Positions 1-7,218 of a stretch of DNA of 64,000 bases are shown piece by piece. Under the pieces are notes generated by a model that saw nothing but the letters and a program-made list of their open reading frames with translations, was not told the DNA's origin and made no database searches. A program made the position numbers and the translations under genes. This DNA is from Marinomonas profundi (lineage in GTDB: Bacteria > Pseudomonadota > Gammaproteobacteria > Pseudomonadales > Marinomonadaceae): positions 1,250,578-1,314,577 of the forward strand of contig NZ_CP073013.1 in the NCBI RefSeq assembly GCF_020694005.1. The letters run 5' to 3'. Each line of letters opens with the position of its first letter. Positions within the stretch are counted from its first letter, which is position 1.

Positions 1-469
1 TCCAATCCCACCAGCCAGCACGATTACTGGCTTTGGTTTCAACATCACGCGAACGCAACGGCCCTTCCGCACGAATACGCGCTAATAATTCGGCCATTAG
101 CTTTCGATCAGGGTGCTTGTTCCAATGGGTTTGACCGCTTTTAATCGCCTGTTTGTAAGGCAGTGAAAAACGAAAGTCATCAATCGGCAAAAACGCCGCC
201 GCGTGGGACCAATATTCGAATATACCTCCCTCCACTAGCATCTGATTCATCATCGTTGGCTCAAACTTGGGCACTCTAGAATGCAACACATGATGATGCG
301 CTCGCTCCACCACCGAAATAGTATCGATCTGTACATAACCTAAATGATTCACCGCCTGACGCGCCCCAGCCAAACCTCGCCCAAAGGGCTGCGCCTGCAG
401 CAAACCTTGCGATGCCAGCGCTAAACGACGAAGGCGAAATACGTCCTTGGGAGATTTCAGTTCAATCAT
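1..469 (-). CDS. YcaQ/AZL-type DNA glycosylase, C-terminal part cut off by window edge
   Basis: Only the first 156 residues lie in the window. The protein starts MIELKSPKDVFRLRRLALAS and carries the stretch GYVQIDTISVVERAHHHVL, followed by an IFEYWSHAAAFLP segment. These are typical of the winged-helix family of YcaQ/AlkZ-like glycosylases, which unhook DNA interstrand crosslinks. The catalytic signature is Q-I-D (the QxD form of the YcaQ branch, not the QxQ form of AlkZ). The ATG at 467-469 is preceded by AAGG at a sensible distance. The family is known to act on alkylated, crosslinked DNA; the exact substrate here is inference. A helper role in natural-product resistance cannot be judged because downstream genes are outside the window. 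Confidence 0.8.
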   Translation of the reverse strand, partial: MIELKSPKDVFRLRRLALASQGLLQAQPFGRGLAGARQAVNHLGYVQIDTISVVERAHHHVLHSRVPKFEPTMMNQMLVEGGIFEYWSHAAAFLPIDDFRFSLPYKQAIKSGQTHWNKHPDRKLMAELLARIRAEGPLRSRDVETKASNRAGWWDW

Positions 470-520
470 GGTTGAAAACCTTATTGTGCATTGAAGTATG
501 TCATCGTGAAATAATCCACA

Positions 521-1486
521 TCAAAACCCTTTTCCGTCGTCTTCCAACACATGACGTTCGATAAAACCTTGCTCTACTAATTGCGTCAACAACGCTTTGG
601 TTCGCTCTCGGAACATATCTCGTAACAGCCGAACGGTAGGCGTGATTGACTGACGGCTCGGGCTAATCAACCAAAGCTCACCTTGTGGGAGATTATACTC
701 AGGCATCAGCGACACCACGCGCCCAGCCAGTAGATCCTGAGCAATATCCAAGCAAGACTTAACCGCCACACCTTTACCAGCCACGCACCAACGCCTCACT
801 AAATCCCCATCATTTGACGCACAATAGGCGCTGGGCTTAATTTTGTAAGAGCGCTCGGCGCCAGACTCTTTACATGAGAAGTGCCACGTGTCGTTCAAAA
901 TATTCTGTAATTGATAAAACAGACATTGATGATTTAACAAATCTTTTGGCTGCGTAGGTGTGCCATGTAATTCAAGATACTCAGGACTCGCCACCAGCAA
1001 TCTAGGCACATTACAAATTTTAAAACCATACAAATTCGAGTCGGCAGGCGCGCCATAACGCAGTGCAATATCCAACGCATCACGATAGAAATCGACATTG
1101 CTGTCGCTCACGTGCGCTCTAAGAGTAACCTGTGGATACTGCACCATAAAATCATCGACCCAAGGAATGGCGATATTTCGGCCCAAATCCGATGACACCG
1201 CAAGACGAATCTCGCCACTAATAATGCCCAAATCATTATGAATGGTTTGCTTTGCCTGATCCAACATAGACAGCGCCGCCGTGCATTGCGGCAAATAACG
1301 TTCGCCCGCAGTAGAAAGGCGCAAATGGCGCGTCGTACGCACAAAAAGCTCCACTCCTAACGCCACCTCCACACGCTTAACAGCTGCGCTGGCCGTCGCC
1401 ATCTGCATATCCAAATGGGTGGCCGCCGCCGTAATGCTGCGAAACTCCGCCACTTTAAGCACAACCCGCAAATCTTCTAGCTGCAT
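521..1486 (-). CDS. LysR family transcriptional regulator, divergent from nitroreductase
   Basis: This 321-residue protein has the LysR layout: an N-terminal winged HTH (about residues 1-60, with SITAAATHLDMQMATASAAVKRVE as the recognition region) and a type 2 periplasmic-binding-like effector domain. It belongs to the AaeR/DsdC-like large group in which the second half reads SDSNVDFYRDALDIALRYG. It is transcribed away from the nitroreductase gene at 1663, and a perfect palindrome lies between them, so it most likely controls that gene and itself. The effector is not predictable. The start ATG at 1486 matches the usual MxxEDLRVVLKVAE beginning of the family. Confidence 0.85.
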   Translation of the reverse strand: MQLEDLRVVLKVAEFRSITAAATHLDMQMATASAAVKRVEVALGVELFVRTTRHLRLSTAGERYLPQCTAALSMLDQAKQTIHNDLGIISGEIRLAVSSDLGRNIAIPWVDDFMVQYPQVTLRAHVSDSNVDFYRDALDIALRYGAPADSNLYGFKICNVPRLLVASPEYLELHGTPTQPKDLLNHQCLFYQLQNILNDTWHFSCKESGAERSYKIKPSAYCASNDGDLVRRWCVAGKGVAVKSCLDIAQDLLAGRVVSLMPEYNLPQGELWLISPSRQSITPTVRLLRDMFRERTKALLTQLVEQGFIERHVLEDDGKGF

Positions 1487-1517
1487 TATTCGACCTTATA
1501 GAGGAGTAATAAACACC

Positions 1518-1544
1518 TTATTATCAAATAATATTTGATAATAA
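1518..1544. promoter_or_regulatory. Perfect palindrome, candidate LysR operator
   Basis: The arms TTATTATCAAAT and ATTTGATAATAA are perfectly complementary, separated by 3 bases. The site lies in the divergent region between the lysR gene ending its upstream side at 1486 and the nitroreductase start at 1663, 32 bp from the lysR start. It contains a T-N11-A core as expected for a LysR-type box. Binding is inference from position and symmetry. Confidence 0.6.
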
Positions 1545-1662
1545 TTCAATAAAACCCCTGTTCTTCATTTAATAAAGCCTCGTTACTATAGCGCCATTCC
1601 TTTTAGCACTTCTTATTTTGTAGAGAAGGCTGAGTTATTTTATCCATCTTGGAGATCAGAAC

Positions 1663-2316
1663 ATGCCACACCCGATTATCGCAGACTTAGAAAAACGCCA
1701 TACCGCCAAGCATTACGATGAAAACAAACGCATTTCAGCGGATGACTTGGCCATCATTTATGAAGCCTTGCGCTTGTCGCCTTCTTCTATTAACTCGCAA
1801 CCGTGGAAATTTATCGTGATTGAAAGCGACAATGCAAAACAACGCTTTAATGATACCTTTGCGAACAAATTTCAGTTTAACCAAAAACACGCAAAAGCGG
1901 CCTCGCACACGATTTTATTTGCCCACAAAACCCACTACAAGCGTGACGATTACGCAAAAGTCGTCGACAAAGGCATTAAAGACGGTCGCACCAAAGCTGA
2001 AAATCGAGAACAAGCCTTTGGTGGATTCGCGTTCGCAGAATTAAACACAGATAAGAATGGCAACACTGGCGCGTGGACCAAAGCACAAACATACCTAGCG
2101 CTTGGTAACCTAATGCACACATTAGTACGTTTAGGCATTGATTCCACGCCGATGGAAGGCGTTGATCCAGAACTGATTAGCCAATTATTCCCTGAGCTTG
2201 AAGGCTACCAATGCGACGTGGCACTCGCCATCGGCTACCATCATGCAGACGAAGACTACAACGCCGCGCTGCCAAAATCGCGCCTAGCGCTAGAAGATGT
2301 AGTGACCGTTTTATAA
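1663..2316 (+). CDS. nfsB: NfsB-like oxygen-insensitive NAD(P)H nitroreductase
   Basis: The product is 217 residues, exactly the usual length of the enterobacterial NfsB/dihydropteridine reductase family. It shows the FMN-binding signatures: the N-terminal RHTAKHYDE region, SPSSINSQPWKFIVIES (phosphate and isoalloxazine contacts) and the C-terminal LAIGYHHADEDYNAALPKSRL. Such enzymes reduce nitroaromatics, quinones or flavins with NAD(P)H in the cytoplasm as homodimers. The ATG follows GGAGATCAGAAC, a good ribosome binding site. The divergent LysR gene probably regulates it. The physiological substrate is unknown; related azo- or quinone-reductases are the alternative. Confidence 0.85.
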   Translation: MPHPIIADLEKRHTAKHYDENKRISADDLAIIYEALRLSPSSINSQPWKFIVIESDNAKQRFNDTFANKFQFNQKHAKAASHTILFAHKTHYKRDDYAKVVDKGIKDGRTKAENREQAFGGFAFAELNTDKNGNTGAWTKAQTYLALGNLMHTLVRLGIDSTPMEGVDPELISQLFPELEGYQCDVALAIGYHHADEDYNAALPKSRLALEDVVTVL

Positions 2317-2326
2317 TTCGAGAGGC

Positions 2327-2363
2327 AAAAGAGCAAGCCATAAACAAGCTTGCTCTTTTTTTA
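2327..2363 (+). terminator. Rho-independent terminator after nfsB-like gene
   Basis: The stem AAAAGAGCAAGC / GCTTGCTCTTTT with a 9-base loop is followed by a run of T. It sits directly after the nitroreductase stop codon and may also serve the opposing esterase gene. Confidence 0.8.
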
Positions 2364-2421
2364 TAGCAATATTTTGATACTGATAGCCTCATGCTATAAA
2401 CGCCCCGTCAGCGCCACTCGC

Positions 2422-3093
2422 TTAATCTGAAGCCATTAATTCAATAATATAAGGCTCTATTGCATCGGCAAAAAATTGATATTGGCTAGCATTAGGGTGT
2501 AAAAAATCGTTCATCACATCACTGGTGAGCTGACCTTTTTCGTCTAAAAATAGCGAATTTATATCGAGGAAAAACACCTTTTTATCGTCCGCATAAGTGC
2601 GAATAAGCTGATTCACCTCGTTGTTCAATGTTCTGAGTTTTTGCCTTGGTTTGGCGCTACGAGGGAAAATCGCCAACAGCAACACTTTAGTCTTCGGTAA
2701 TTTTTCGGCCAACACAGACAAGATTTGCTTTATTCCTAACGCCGTGTCCTCGGCTTTGTCCATACGATGACCCGTGTTGTTTGTTCCAATCAATAAAACC
2801 AATAACTTAGGCTGAATGTTATCGACTTCACCATTAGCCAGCCGCCACAAAACATTCTCGGTTTTATCGCCATTAAAGCCCAAATTCAGCGCCTGCCTAG
2901 ATTGATAAAAAGCCTGCCAAACGTCAGCGCCTTCTTGTTCCCAAGCTTGCGTAATAGAATCGCCAAGAAACACCAAATCGACTCGCTCCATGGCGTTTTT
3001 CTGTGCCAGTTTTACTTCATGGCGAGGCAACCACCAAAGCGTATCTTGCGGTGCGGGTTGCACTGACAAGGGCACTTTGTCTTCCTTATTCAC
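2422..3093 (-). CDS. SGNH/GDSL-type hydrolase (platelet-activating-factor acetylhydrolase-like)
   Basis: The 223-residue protein has the four SGNH blocks: FLGDSITQAW at residues 42-51 (nucleophile Ser46), the Gly of LGFNGDKTEN, the Asn of LIGTNNTGH (about 101-109), and the DFLHPN block near the C terminus with the catalytic Asp and His. It resembles the PAF-acetylhydrolase gamma-subunit group of acyl-ester hydrolases. No signal peptide is visible, so it is predicted cytoplasmic. The start is a GTG at 3091-3093 with GGAGAG upstream. The natural ester substrate is unknown. Confidence 0.82.
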   Translation of the reverse strand: MNKEDKVPLSVQPAPQDTLWWLPRHEVKLAQKNAMERVDLVFLGDSITQAWEQEGADVWQAFYQSRQALNLGFNGDKTENVLWRLANGEVDNIQPKLLVLLIGTNNTGHRMDKAEDTALGIKQILSVLAEKLPKTKVLLLAIFPRSAKPRQKLRTLNNEVNQLIRTYADDKKVFFLDINSLFLDEKGQLTSDVMNDFLHPNASQYQFFADAIEPYIIELMASD

Positions 3094-3246
3094 AGCCTCT
3101 CCTTACGTTAAAAATCTAATGGTCAAAATAATACCGACAAAACAGGCTCAAAAACAAAACTTAATAGCGCCCTTTACGCTTTAAGGCAAAACCATACTGC
3201 TTTATGATCCTTGCATTCTAAAATGACATGATTAAAGAGATACGCA

Positions 3247-3987
3247 GTGAGTCTTATTCTTTTTTACTTCAAAAAAGTCATCGGCATGATGCTGATGCCC
3301 ATTCCACTGACCTTAGTGGCTATGTGCCTCGCGTTTTTGCTAATGAAGAAATGGCCCAAAATCGCTAAGCTTTTCTTATTCTGTGGGATCTTATTATTGG
3401 GATTAACCAGCTGGAGCCCAGTGGCGGATAAACTCATCGCCACGATAGAACACGACTACCCTGTATTTGACATTCAACAGCCAGTGGATGTGGTTATCGT
3501 CCTTGGTAGCGGCCACAAAGACCTTAACAATACGCCTGAGATCATGAAGTTAGGCAACAGCGCATTGTTCCGACTTGAGGAAGGTTTGCGCATTCTACAA
3601 GCCAACCCCAACGCGCAATTATTTGTGTCTGGTTATTCTGGCGACATGACAGAACCTCACGCAGAAATCATGCGCAAAGCAGCAATGGAATTAGGCGTAA
3701 ACCCCGATCGAATTAAAACCTTTGCTCTCGCCAAAGACACAGAAGAGGAAGCCAATAGCATGAAACCTTACCTAGACGGAAAACGCGCCGCGCTGGTCAC
3801 CGAAGCCTCACACCTTAAACGAGCCTCTACCTTCTTCGAACAAGCTGGTATCAACATCATCCCAGCGCCCGCCATGTATTTAGGCTCAGAAAATAGCGAC
3901 TGGCAAATCGACGCCAACGCCGCCTACAAAAGCCAACGCGCCTTTTACGAATGGCTTGGACGTGGCTGGCAATGGATTAAGGGGTAA
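3247..3987 (+). CDS. elyC: ElyC/YdcF family envelope protein (DUF218)
   Basis: The protein has 246 residues with two N-terminal membrane segments (about 7-32 and 37-58), followed by a periplasmic DUF218 domain beginning VDVVIVLGSGHKD. Further DUF218 signatures are LFVSGYSGDMTEPHAEIMRKAA, the conserved AKDTEEEANSM and VTEASHLKRASTFFEQAG. This layout matches ElyC, which in Escherichia coli is linked to peptidoglycan and envelope integrity through the lipid carrier pool. The start codon is GTG at 3247 with AAAGAGATA upstream. The antitoxin-like gene at 3991 begins only 3 bases after the stop, so the two are probably co-transcribed by read-through. Confidence 0.8.
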   Translation: MSLILFYFKKVIGMMLMPIPLTLVAMCLAFLLMKKWPKIAKLFLFCGILLLGLTSWSPVADKLIATIEHDYPVFDIQQPVDVVIVLGSGHKDLNNTPEIMKLGNSALFRLEEGLRILQANPNAQLFVSGYSGDMTEPHAEIMRKAAMELGVNPDRIKTFALAKDTEEEANSMKPYLDGKRAALVTEASHLKRASTFFEQAGINIIPAPAMYLGSENSDWQIDANAAYKSQRAFYEWLGRGWQWIKG

Positions 3988-3990
3988 GCA

Positions 3991-4188
3991 ATGACATCTA
4001 AAGAGACATTTGAATCGGATAAAAAAGATAAGCAGATATCTCACGATACTTGGTTAATACAGCGAGTTAACGCCGCTTTCGACAAAATGGAAAACGGCCT
4101 TGCTATCTTTGTGTCGAACGAAGAAGCCAATGCTCAAATGGAAGATTTTAAAGCGAAAATCAGAGCCAGAAATAAGCCTTTATCTTAA
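3991..4188 (+). CDS. PaaA2/StbD-like antitoxin, no partner toxin seen
   Basis: The 65-residue acidic/basic protein has a disordered N terminus, then SHDTWLIQRVNAAFDKMENG, a short FVSNEEANAQMEDFKAKIRARNK tail. This is the layout of PaaA2-like 'stability determinant' antitoxins, in which a helix is followed by a V(P/S)xxEVxAxMxA segment that wraps a ParE toxin. No ParE-type toxin gene follows: the next 370 bases hold only an opposite-strand HTH fragment. The gene starts 3 bases after elyC. Family assignment rests on pattern recognition of a short protein and is moderate. Confidence 0.55.
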   Translation: MTSKETFESDKKDKQISHDTWLIQRVNAAFDKMENGLAIFVSNEEANAQMEDFKAKIRARNKPLS

Positions 4189-4194
4189 ACAGTT

Positions 4195-4350
4195 TTACAA
4201 GTTAAACCCATAATGACTGCCATCAGGTAATTCAACATCCACGGTGAGTTTGCCACCGGCCCCTTCAACATATCGCTTTAGGGTCAATAGCTTTACATCA
4301 CGGCCTTTGCGTTCCATGCCTGCAATCGTTGGCTGCTTTATTGCAAGCAC
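4195..4350 (-). pseudogene. Remnant of an XRE/HigA-type antitoxin (C-terminal half)
   Basis: Read on the minus strand, this gives about 51 residues: KQPTIAGMERKGRDVKLLTL continues into LKRYVEGAGGKLTVDVELPD and ends HYGFNL before a TAA. This is the C-terminal part of HTH antitoxins that pair with RelE/HigB-like toxins: the second half of the HTH (QPTIAGMERKGRDVKLLTLKRYV) and the beta-rich tail. The first half of the HTH is missing: an in-frame TAA lies two codons before a possible GTG start. It is therefore a truncated relic. The partner toxin gene is absent. Confidence 0.7.
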
Positions 4351-4453
4351 TGCTTATCCTTCATTTATGAGCAGAAATCGTTAAATGAACGTGTTAACTC
4401 TAGAACACAATTAATGGGTGTATTTTAGGTCATAATTTGAATTTTAAATAGAT

Positions 4454-4515
4454 AATGATCTATATTTAGATCATTATATTTCACTAAATAGCATGAGCCT
4501 ATGCAATGATCTAGA
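4454..4515. promoter_or_regulatory. Repeated AATGATCTA sites, candidate HipB operators
   Basis: A perfect inverted repeat AATGATCTA-TATT-TAGATCATT lies at 4454-4475, and a further AATGATCTAGA copy lies at 4505-4515, 52 bp before the hipB start. In addition GGTCATAAT occurs at about 4429 and 4520. Repeated palindromic half-sites upstream of a hipBA pair are what autoregulation by a dimeric HipB would need. The sequence differs from the enterobacterial TATCC-N8-GGATA site, so the assignment is inference. Confidence 0.55.
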
Positions 4516-4566
4516 ATACGGTCATAATGCGATTTTTATGTTCTATTGACTTTAAGGTAGGTCGTT

Positions 4567-4920
4567 ATGACATCTAAAAACATATATTCCATGTCAGATG
4601 AGGCGCTCTCACTAGAACTTGGCCAACGAATTGAGAGGCGAAGACTTGATAGCCGCGCTGCTTTAACTCAGTCTCAGCTCGCTAAGAAAGCTGGCATTAG
4701 TCGCTCCACCTATCAGAACATGATAGAGGGTAAAGCAACCCTAGTGAATGTGATTAAAGTCCTCAGGGAATTAGAAGATCTAGAAGGAATTGAGTCATTC
4801 TTGCCTGATCCAGGTATCAGTCCAGTACAGCTATTGAAGATGCGAGGAAAGGTTAGACAGCGAGTGAGAGCCACAGGCGAAAAATCGAAAAGTGATGATG
4901 AGGAGGGCCTAGATTGGTAG
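4567..4920 (+). CDS. hipB: HipB-like XRE family antitoxin
   Basis: The 117-residue protein has an HTH_3 domain at residues 14-70: LGQRIERRRLDSRAALTQSQ leads into LAKKAGISRSTYQNMIEGKA. This is the Cro/C1 fold used by HipB antitoxins. A basic then acidic C-terminal tail (RQRVRATGEKSKSDDEEGLDW) ends in Trp, as in HipB proteins where the C terminus contacts the kinase. It overlaps hipA by 7 bases. Repeated palindromes upstream suggest autoregulation. It would bind DNA and hold the HipA kinase inactive. Confidence 0.88.
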   Translation: MTSKNIYSMSDEALSLELGQRIERRRLDSRAALTQSQLAKKAGISRSTYQNMIEGKATLVNVIKVLRELEDLEGIESFLPDPGISPVQLLKMRGKVRQRVRATGEKSKSDDEEGLDW

Positions 4921-6227
4921 TTCAAAAATACGATACGGCCAAGGTGAGTATCTTTGGTATGGATGTTGGTGCTTTGGCAATGAATCCAGATACCGGTGTC
5001 ATAAGCTTCGAATATTTCGAGGACTGGCGGAAAAAAGGGTTCGCGATTTCTCATAAGCTACCTTTAGAGGCTGGCGTATTTAGTTTTCCAAACCTGAGTT
5101 ACCCAACATATAAAGGATTGCCGGCTGCATTTGCGGATACCTTACCCGATGATTTTGGTAATGCTGTTATCAATGCTTGGCTTGCAAGGCAGGGTCGTGG
5201 TCCTCAGTCTTTCAGCGCATTAGAGCGATTGCTTTATACTGGTACTAGAGGAATGGGGGCGCTTGAGTACACACCAGCTCTAGTGGATGGCGTAACAAAT
5301 AGCAGCGAACCATTAAAAATAGACTCCCTTGTGGCAATGGCACAATCGGTTCTCGATCAGCGTAATAACATAAGTGAAACGATTAATAATGACGATGCTG
5401 AACATGCGTTGTCAGGCATTGTTCAGGTTGGTACCTCGGCAGGCGGTGCGCGTGCAAAGGCCGTAATTGCCGTCAATGCAAACCGTACTCAGCTGCGTTC
5501 TGGGCAAGTAGACAGCCCTGATGGATTTGAACACTACTTAATTAAGTTTGACGGAGTCGTAGAGCGCTCTTCAAGCAGAGAGATTTTTGGTGATCCGAAA
5601 GGGTTTGGTTTGATGGAGTTTGCTTATTATCTAATGGCTAAAGAGGCGGGCATTTATATTTCGCATTGTGAGCTACTTAGAGAGAATGGACGAGCCCACT
5701 TCATGACGAAGCGATTTGATCGGATTGGTAATAGAAAGGTGCATTATCAATCCCTGTGCGCGATGGATCACGCCGATTTTAAAAAGCCTGGAACCTATAG
5801 CTACGAAGAACTATTTGTACTCTTACGAACACTTAGATTGGATCGAAAGGCTGCGCTCGAGGTATTTAGGCGCATGGCTTTTAATGTCATCGCTCGAAAT
5901 CATGATGATCACACCAAAAATTGGGGATTTATTATCAATGACCATCGAAGATGGGCTTTAGCTCCAGCTTTCGATTTAGCATACAGCTACAAACCCGGTT
6001 CTCCATGGGTGGATAGCCATCAGATGACCATTAATGGCAAGCGCGATAACTTTGTTAAACAAGATTTGATAGGTGTTCTACCTGGATCTTTGAGAGACGA
6101 AGCGGAGGAAGTCTTGAAAGAAGTCCATGAAGCAATTTTGGGCTGGCGGGAAATCGCGAAAAATGTCGGTGTTGAAGGGCTGTTTATAGATGAGATTGAG
6201 TCCAACCATCGCCTTTCATTGATATAG
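4914..6227 (+). CDS. hipA: HipA-like serine/threonine kinase toxin
   Basis: The 437-residue product is near the E. coli HipA length (440). It has the HipA N-terminal subdomain (about 10-120), a glycine-rich loop GTSAGGARAKA with Ser175 at the place of the autophosphorylation serine, the catalytic loop ARNHDDHTKN (327-336) and the metal-binding APAFDLAYS (Asp354). All key kinase residues appear present, so the toxin looks intact. HipA kinases phosphorylate targets such as glutamyl-tRNA synthetase and cause growth arrest; the target here is unknown. The start is a TTG inside the end of hipB, preceded by GAGGAGGG, so translation is coupled. Confidence 0.88.
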   Translation: MVVQKYDTAKVSIFGMDVGALAMNPDTGVISFEYFEDWRKKGFAISHKLPLEAGVFSFPNLSYPTYKGLPAAFADTLPDDFGNAVINAWLARQGRGPQSFSALERLLYTGTRGMGALEYTPALVDGVTNSSEPLKIDSLVAMAQSVLDQRNNISETINNDDAEHALSGIVQVGTSAGGARAKAVIAVNANRTQLRSGQVDSPDGFEHYLIKFDGVVERSSSREIFGDPKGFGLMEFAYYLMAKEAGIYISHCELLRENGRAHFMTKRFDRIGNRKVHYQSLCAMDHADFKKPGTYSYEELFVLLRTLRLDRKAALEVFRRMAFNVIARNHDDHTKNWGFIINDHRRWALAPAFDLAYSYKPGSPWVDSHQMTINGKRDNFVKQDLIGVLPGSLRDEAEEVLKEVHEAILGWREIAKNVGVEGLFIDEIESNHRLSLI

Positions 6228-6320
6228 GTTAGATCGCTTTGAACATATAAAAATTCCTTTTCCTATGGAATTTGATAAAACAACGATGACGCTCCATTGC
6301 ACTATCGTCAAGAAAAAAGA

Positions 6321-6382
6321 GGCTAGATATCATCTAGCCATAAAAAAATCCCCATGACGCTTCTGGCATCATGGGGATTTTT
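6321..6382. terminator. Double hairpin terminator between hipA and hutG
   Basis: A hairpin GGCTAGAT / ATCTAGCC at 6321-6339 is followed by a long one at 6344-6382, AAAAATCCCCATGA / TCATGGGGATTTTT, flanked by A and T runs on either side. It can act in both directions between the convergent hipA and hutG genes. Confidence 0.85.
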
Positions 6383-6402
6383 AAACACTGACAACAAAGA
6401 GA

Positions 6403-7218
6403 TTAAAAAGACACCTGCAGGCAGGCTTCTATCACGTCTTTCAGTTGTTGTGTGATCAACGGCTGTTTGTTTTCATCCAGTTTATATTCTGACTGTTTTG
6501 CCAGCTCGTCGTTTAGATAAGTCGCTTGAGACAGTTCAAGTTGAATAGCGTGGATGCCGTCGTTTGGTTGGCCGAAATGGCGGGTGATGTAGCCGCCTTT
6601 GAAGCGACCATTGAGTACCTGCGTGTAGTGTGGTCGCAGTATTTGTGTGACGACATTGGCTAGGTTTTCATCACAAGCCTTACCTTCGTTGGTGCCCCAG
6701 TTAAAGTCTGGCAGCGTTCCTTCAAACAACATAGGCACTTCGGCAGCAATGCTGTGAGCATCGAACAAGATAGCGTAGCCAAATTTGGCTTTTAGTCGCG
6801 CCAGTTCTTGCTCAATCGTACCGTGATAGGGCTTCCAGATGTGTTCTTTGCAAAAAGCTTTATGTTCGCCATTGGGCGCTTTGCCTTCGACAAAAACCGG
6901 GCTGTCTTCAAATAAAACATCCGGAAACAAGCCGGTGGTTTTGGTCGCGTAAAGCGGTTTGTCGTCATAAGGGCGATTCAGGTCGATGACAAATCGAGAG
7001 TAATTTGCCTTGATAAAACCCACTCCTAACGATTCCAAAAAGTCATAAAGCTCGGGGATAAACCAATCGGTATCCGGCAGCTTTTTGGCTTGATCGGTTA
7101 AACCCGCTTGCACTTCCTCGGTTAGGTTTAAGCCCGAATGCGGCATACTGACCAATACAGGCGAATCGCCTTGCACAAAGTTAAAGGCTGGTACCGTTAA
7201 TACGTTATGTGTTGCCAT
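6403..7218 (-). CDS. hutG: N-formylglutamate deformylase
   Basis: The 271-residue protein is an N-formylglutamate amidohydrolase: VSMPHSGLNL near the N terminus, the DTDWFIPELYDF block, SRFVIDLNRPYDD, ILFDAHSIAAEVPMLFEG and a C-terminal QLELSQATYLND. The His, Asp and Glu residues in these blocks are the zinc-binding set of the family. It hydrolyses N-formyl-L-glutamate to glutamate and formate, the last step of the five-step histidine pathway. Its ATG shares one base with the hutI stop (TAATG), so the two are translationally coupled. HutF in this window makes its substrate. Confidence 0.93.
   Translation of the reverse strand: MATHNVLTVPAFNFVQGDSPVLVSMPHSGLNLTEEVQAGLTDQAKKLPDTDWFIPELYDFLESLGVGFIKANYSRFVIDLNRPYDDKPLYATKTTGLFPDVLFEDSPVFVEGKAPNGEHKAFCKEHIWKPYHGTIEQELARLKAKFGYAILFDAHSIAAEVPMLFEGTLPDFNWGTNEGKACDENLANVVTQILRPHYTQVLNGRFKGGYITRHFGQPNDGIHAIQLELSQATYLNDELAKQSEYKLDENKQPLITQQLKDVIEACLQVSF

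Noticed and set aside
4195..4350. Intact small HTH regulator starting at GTG 4350
   Set aside because: Half of the HTH is missing and an in-frame stop lies just upstream, so it cannot fold as the family does.
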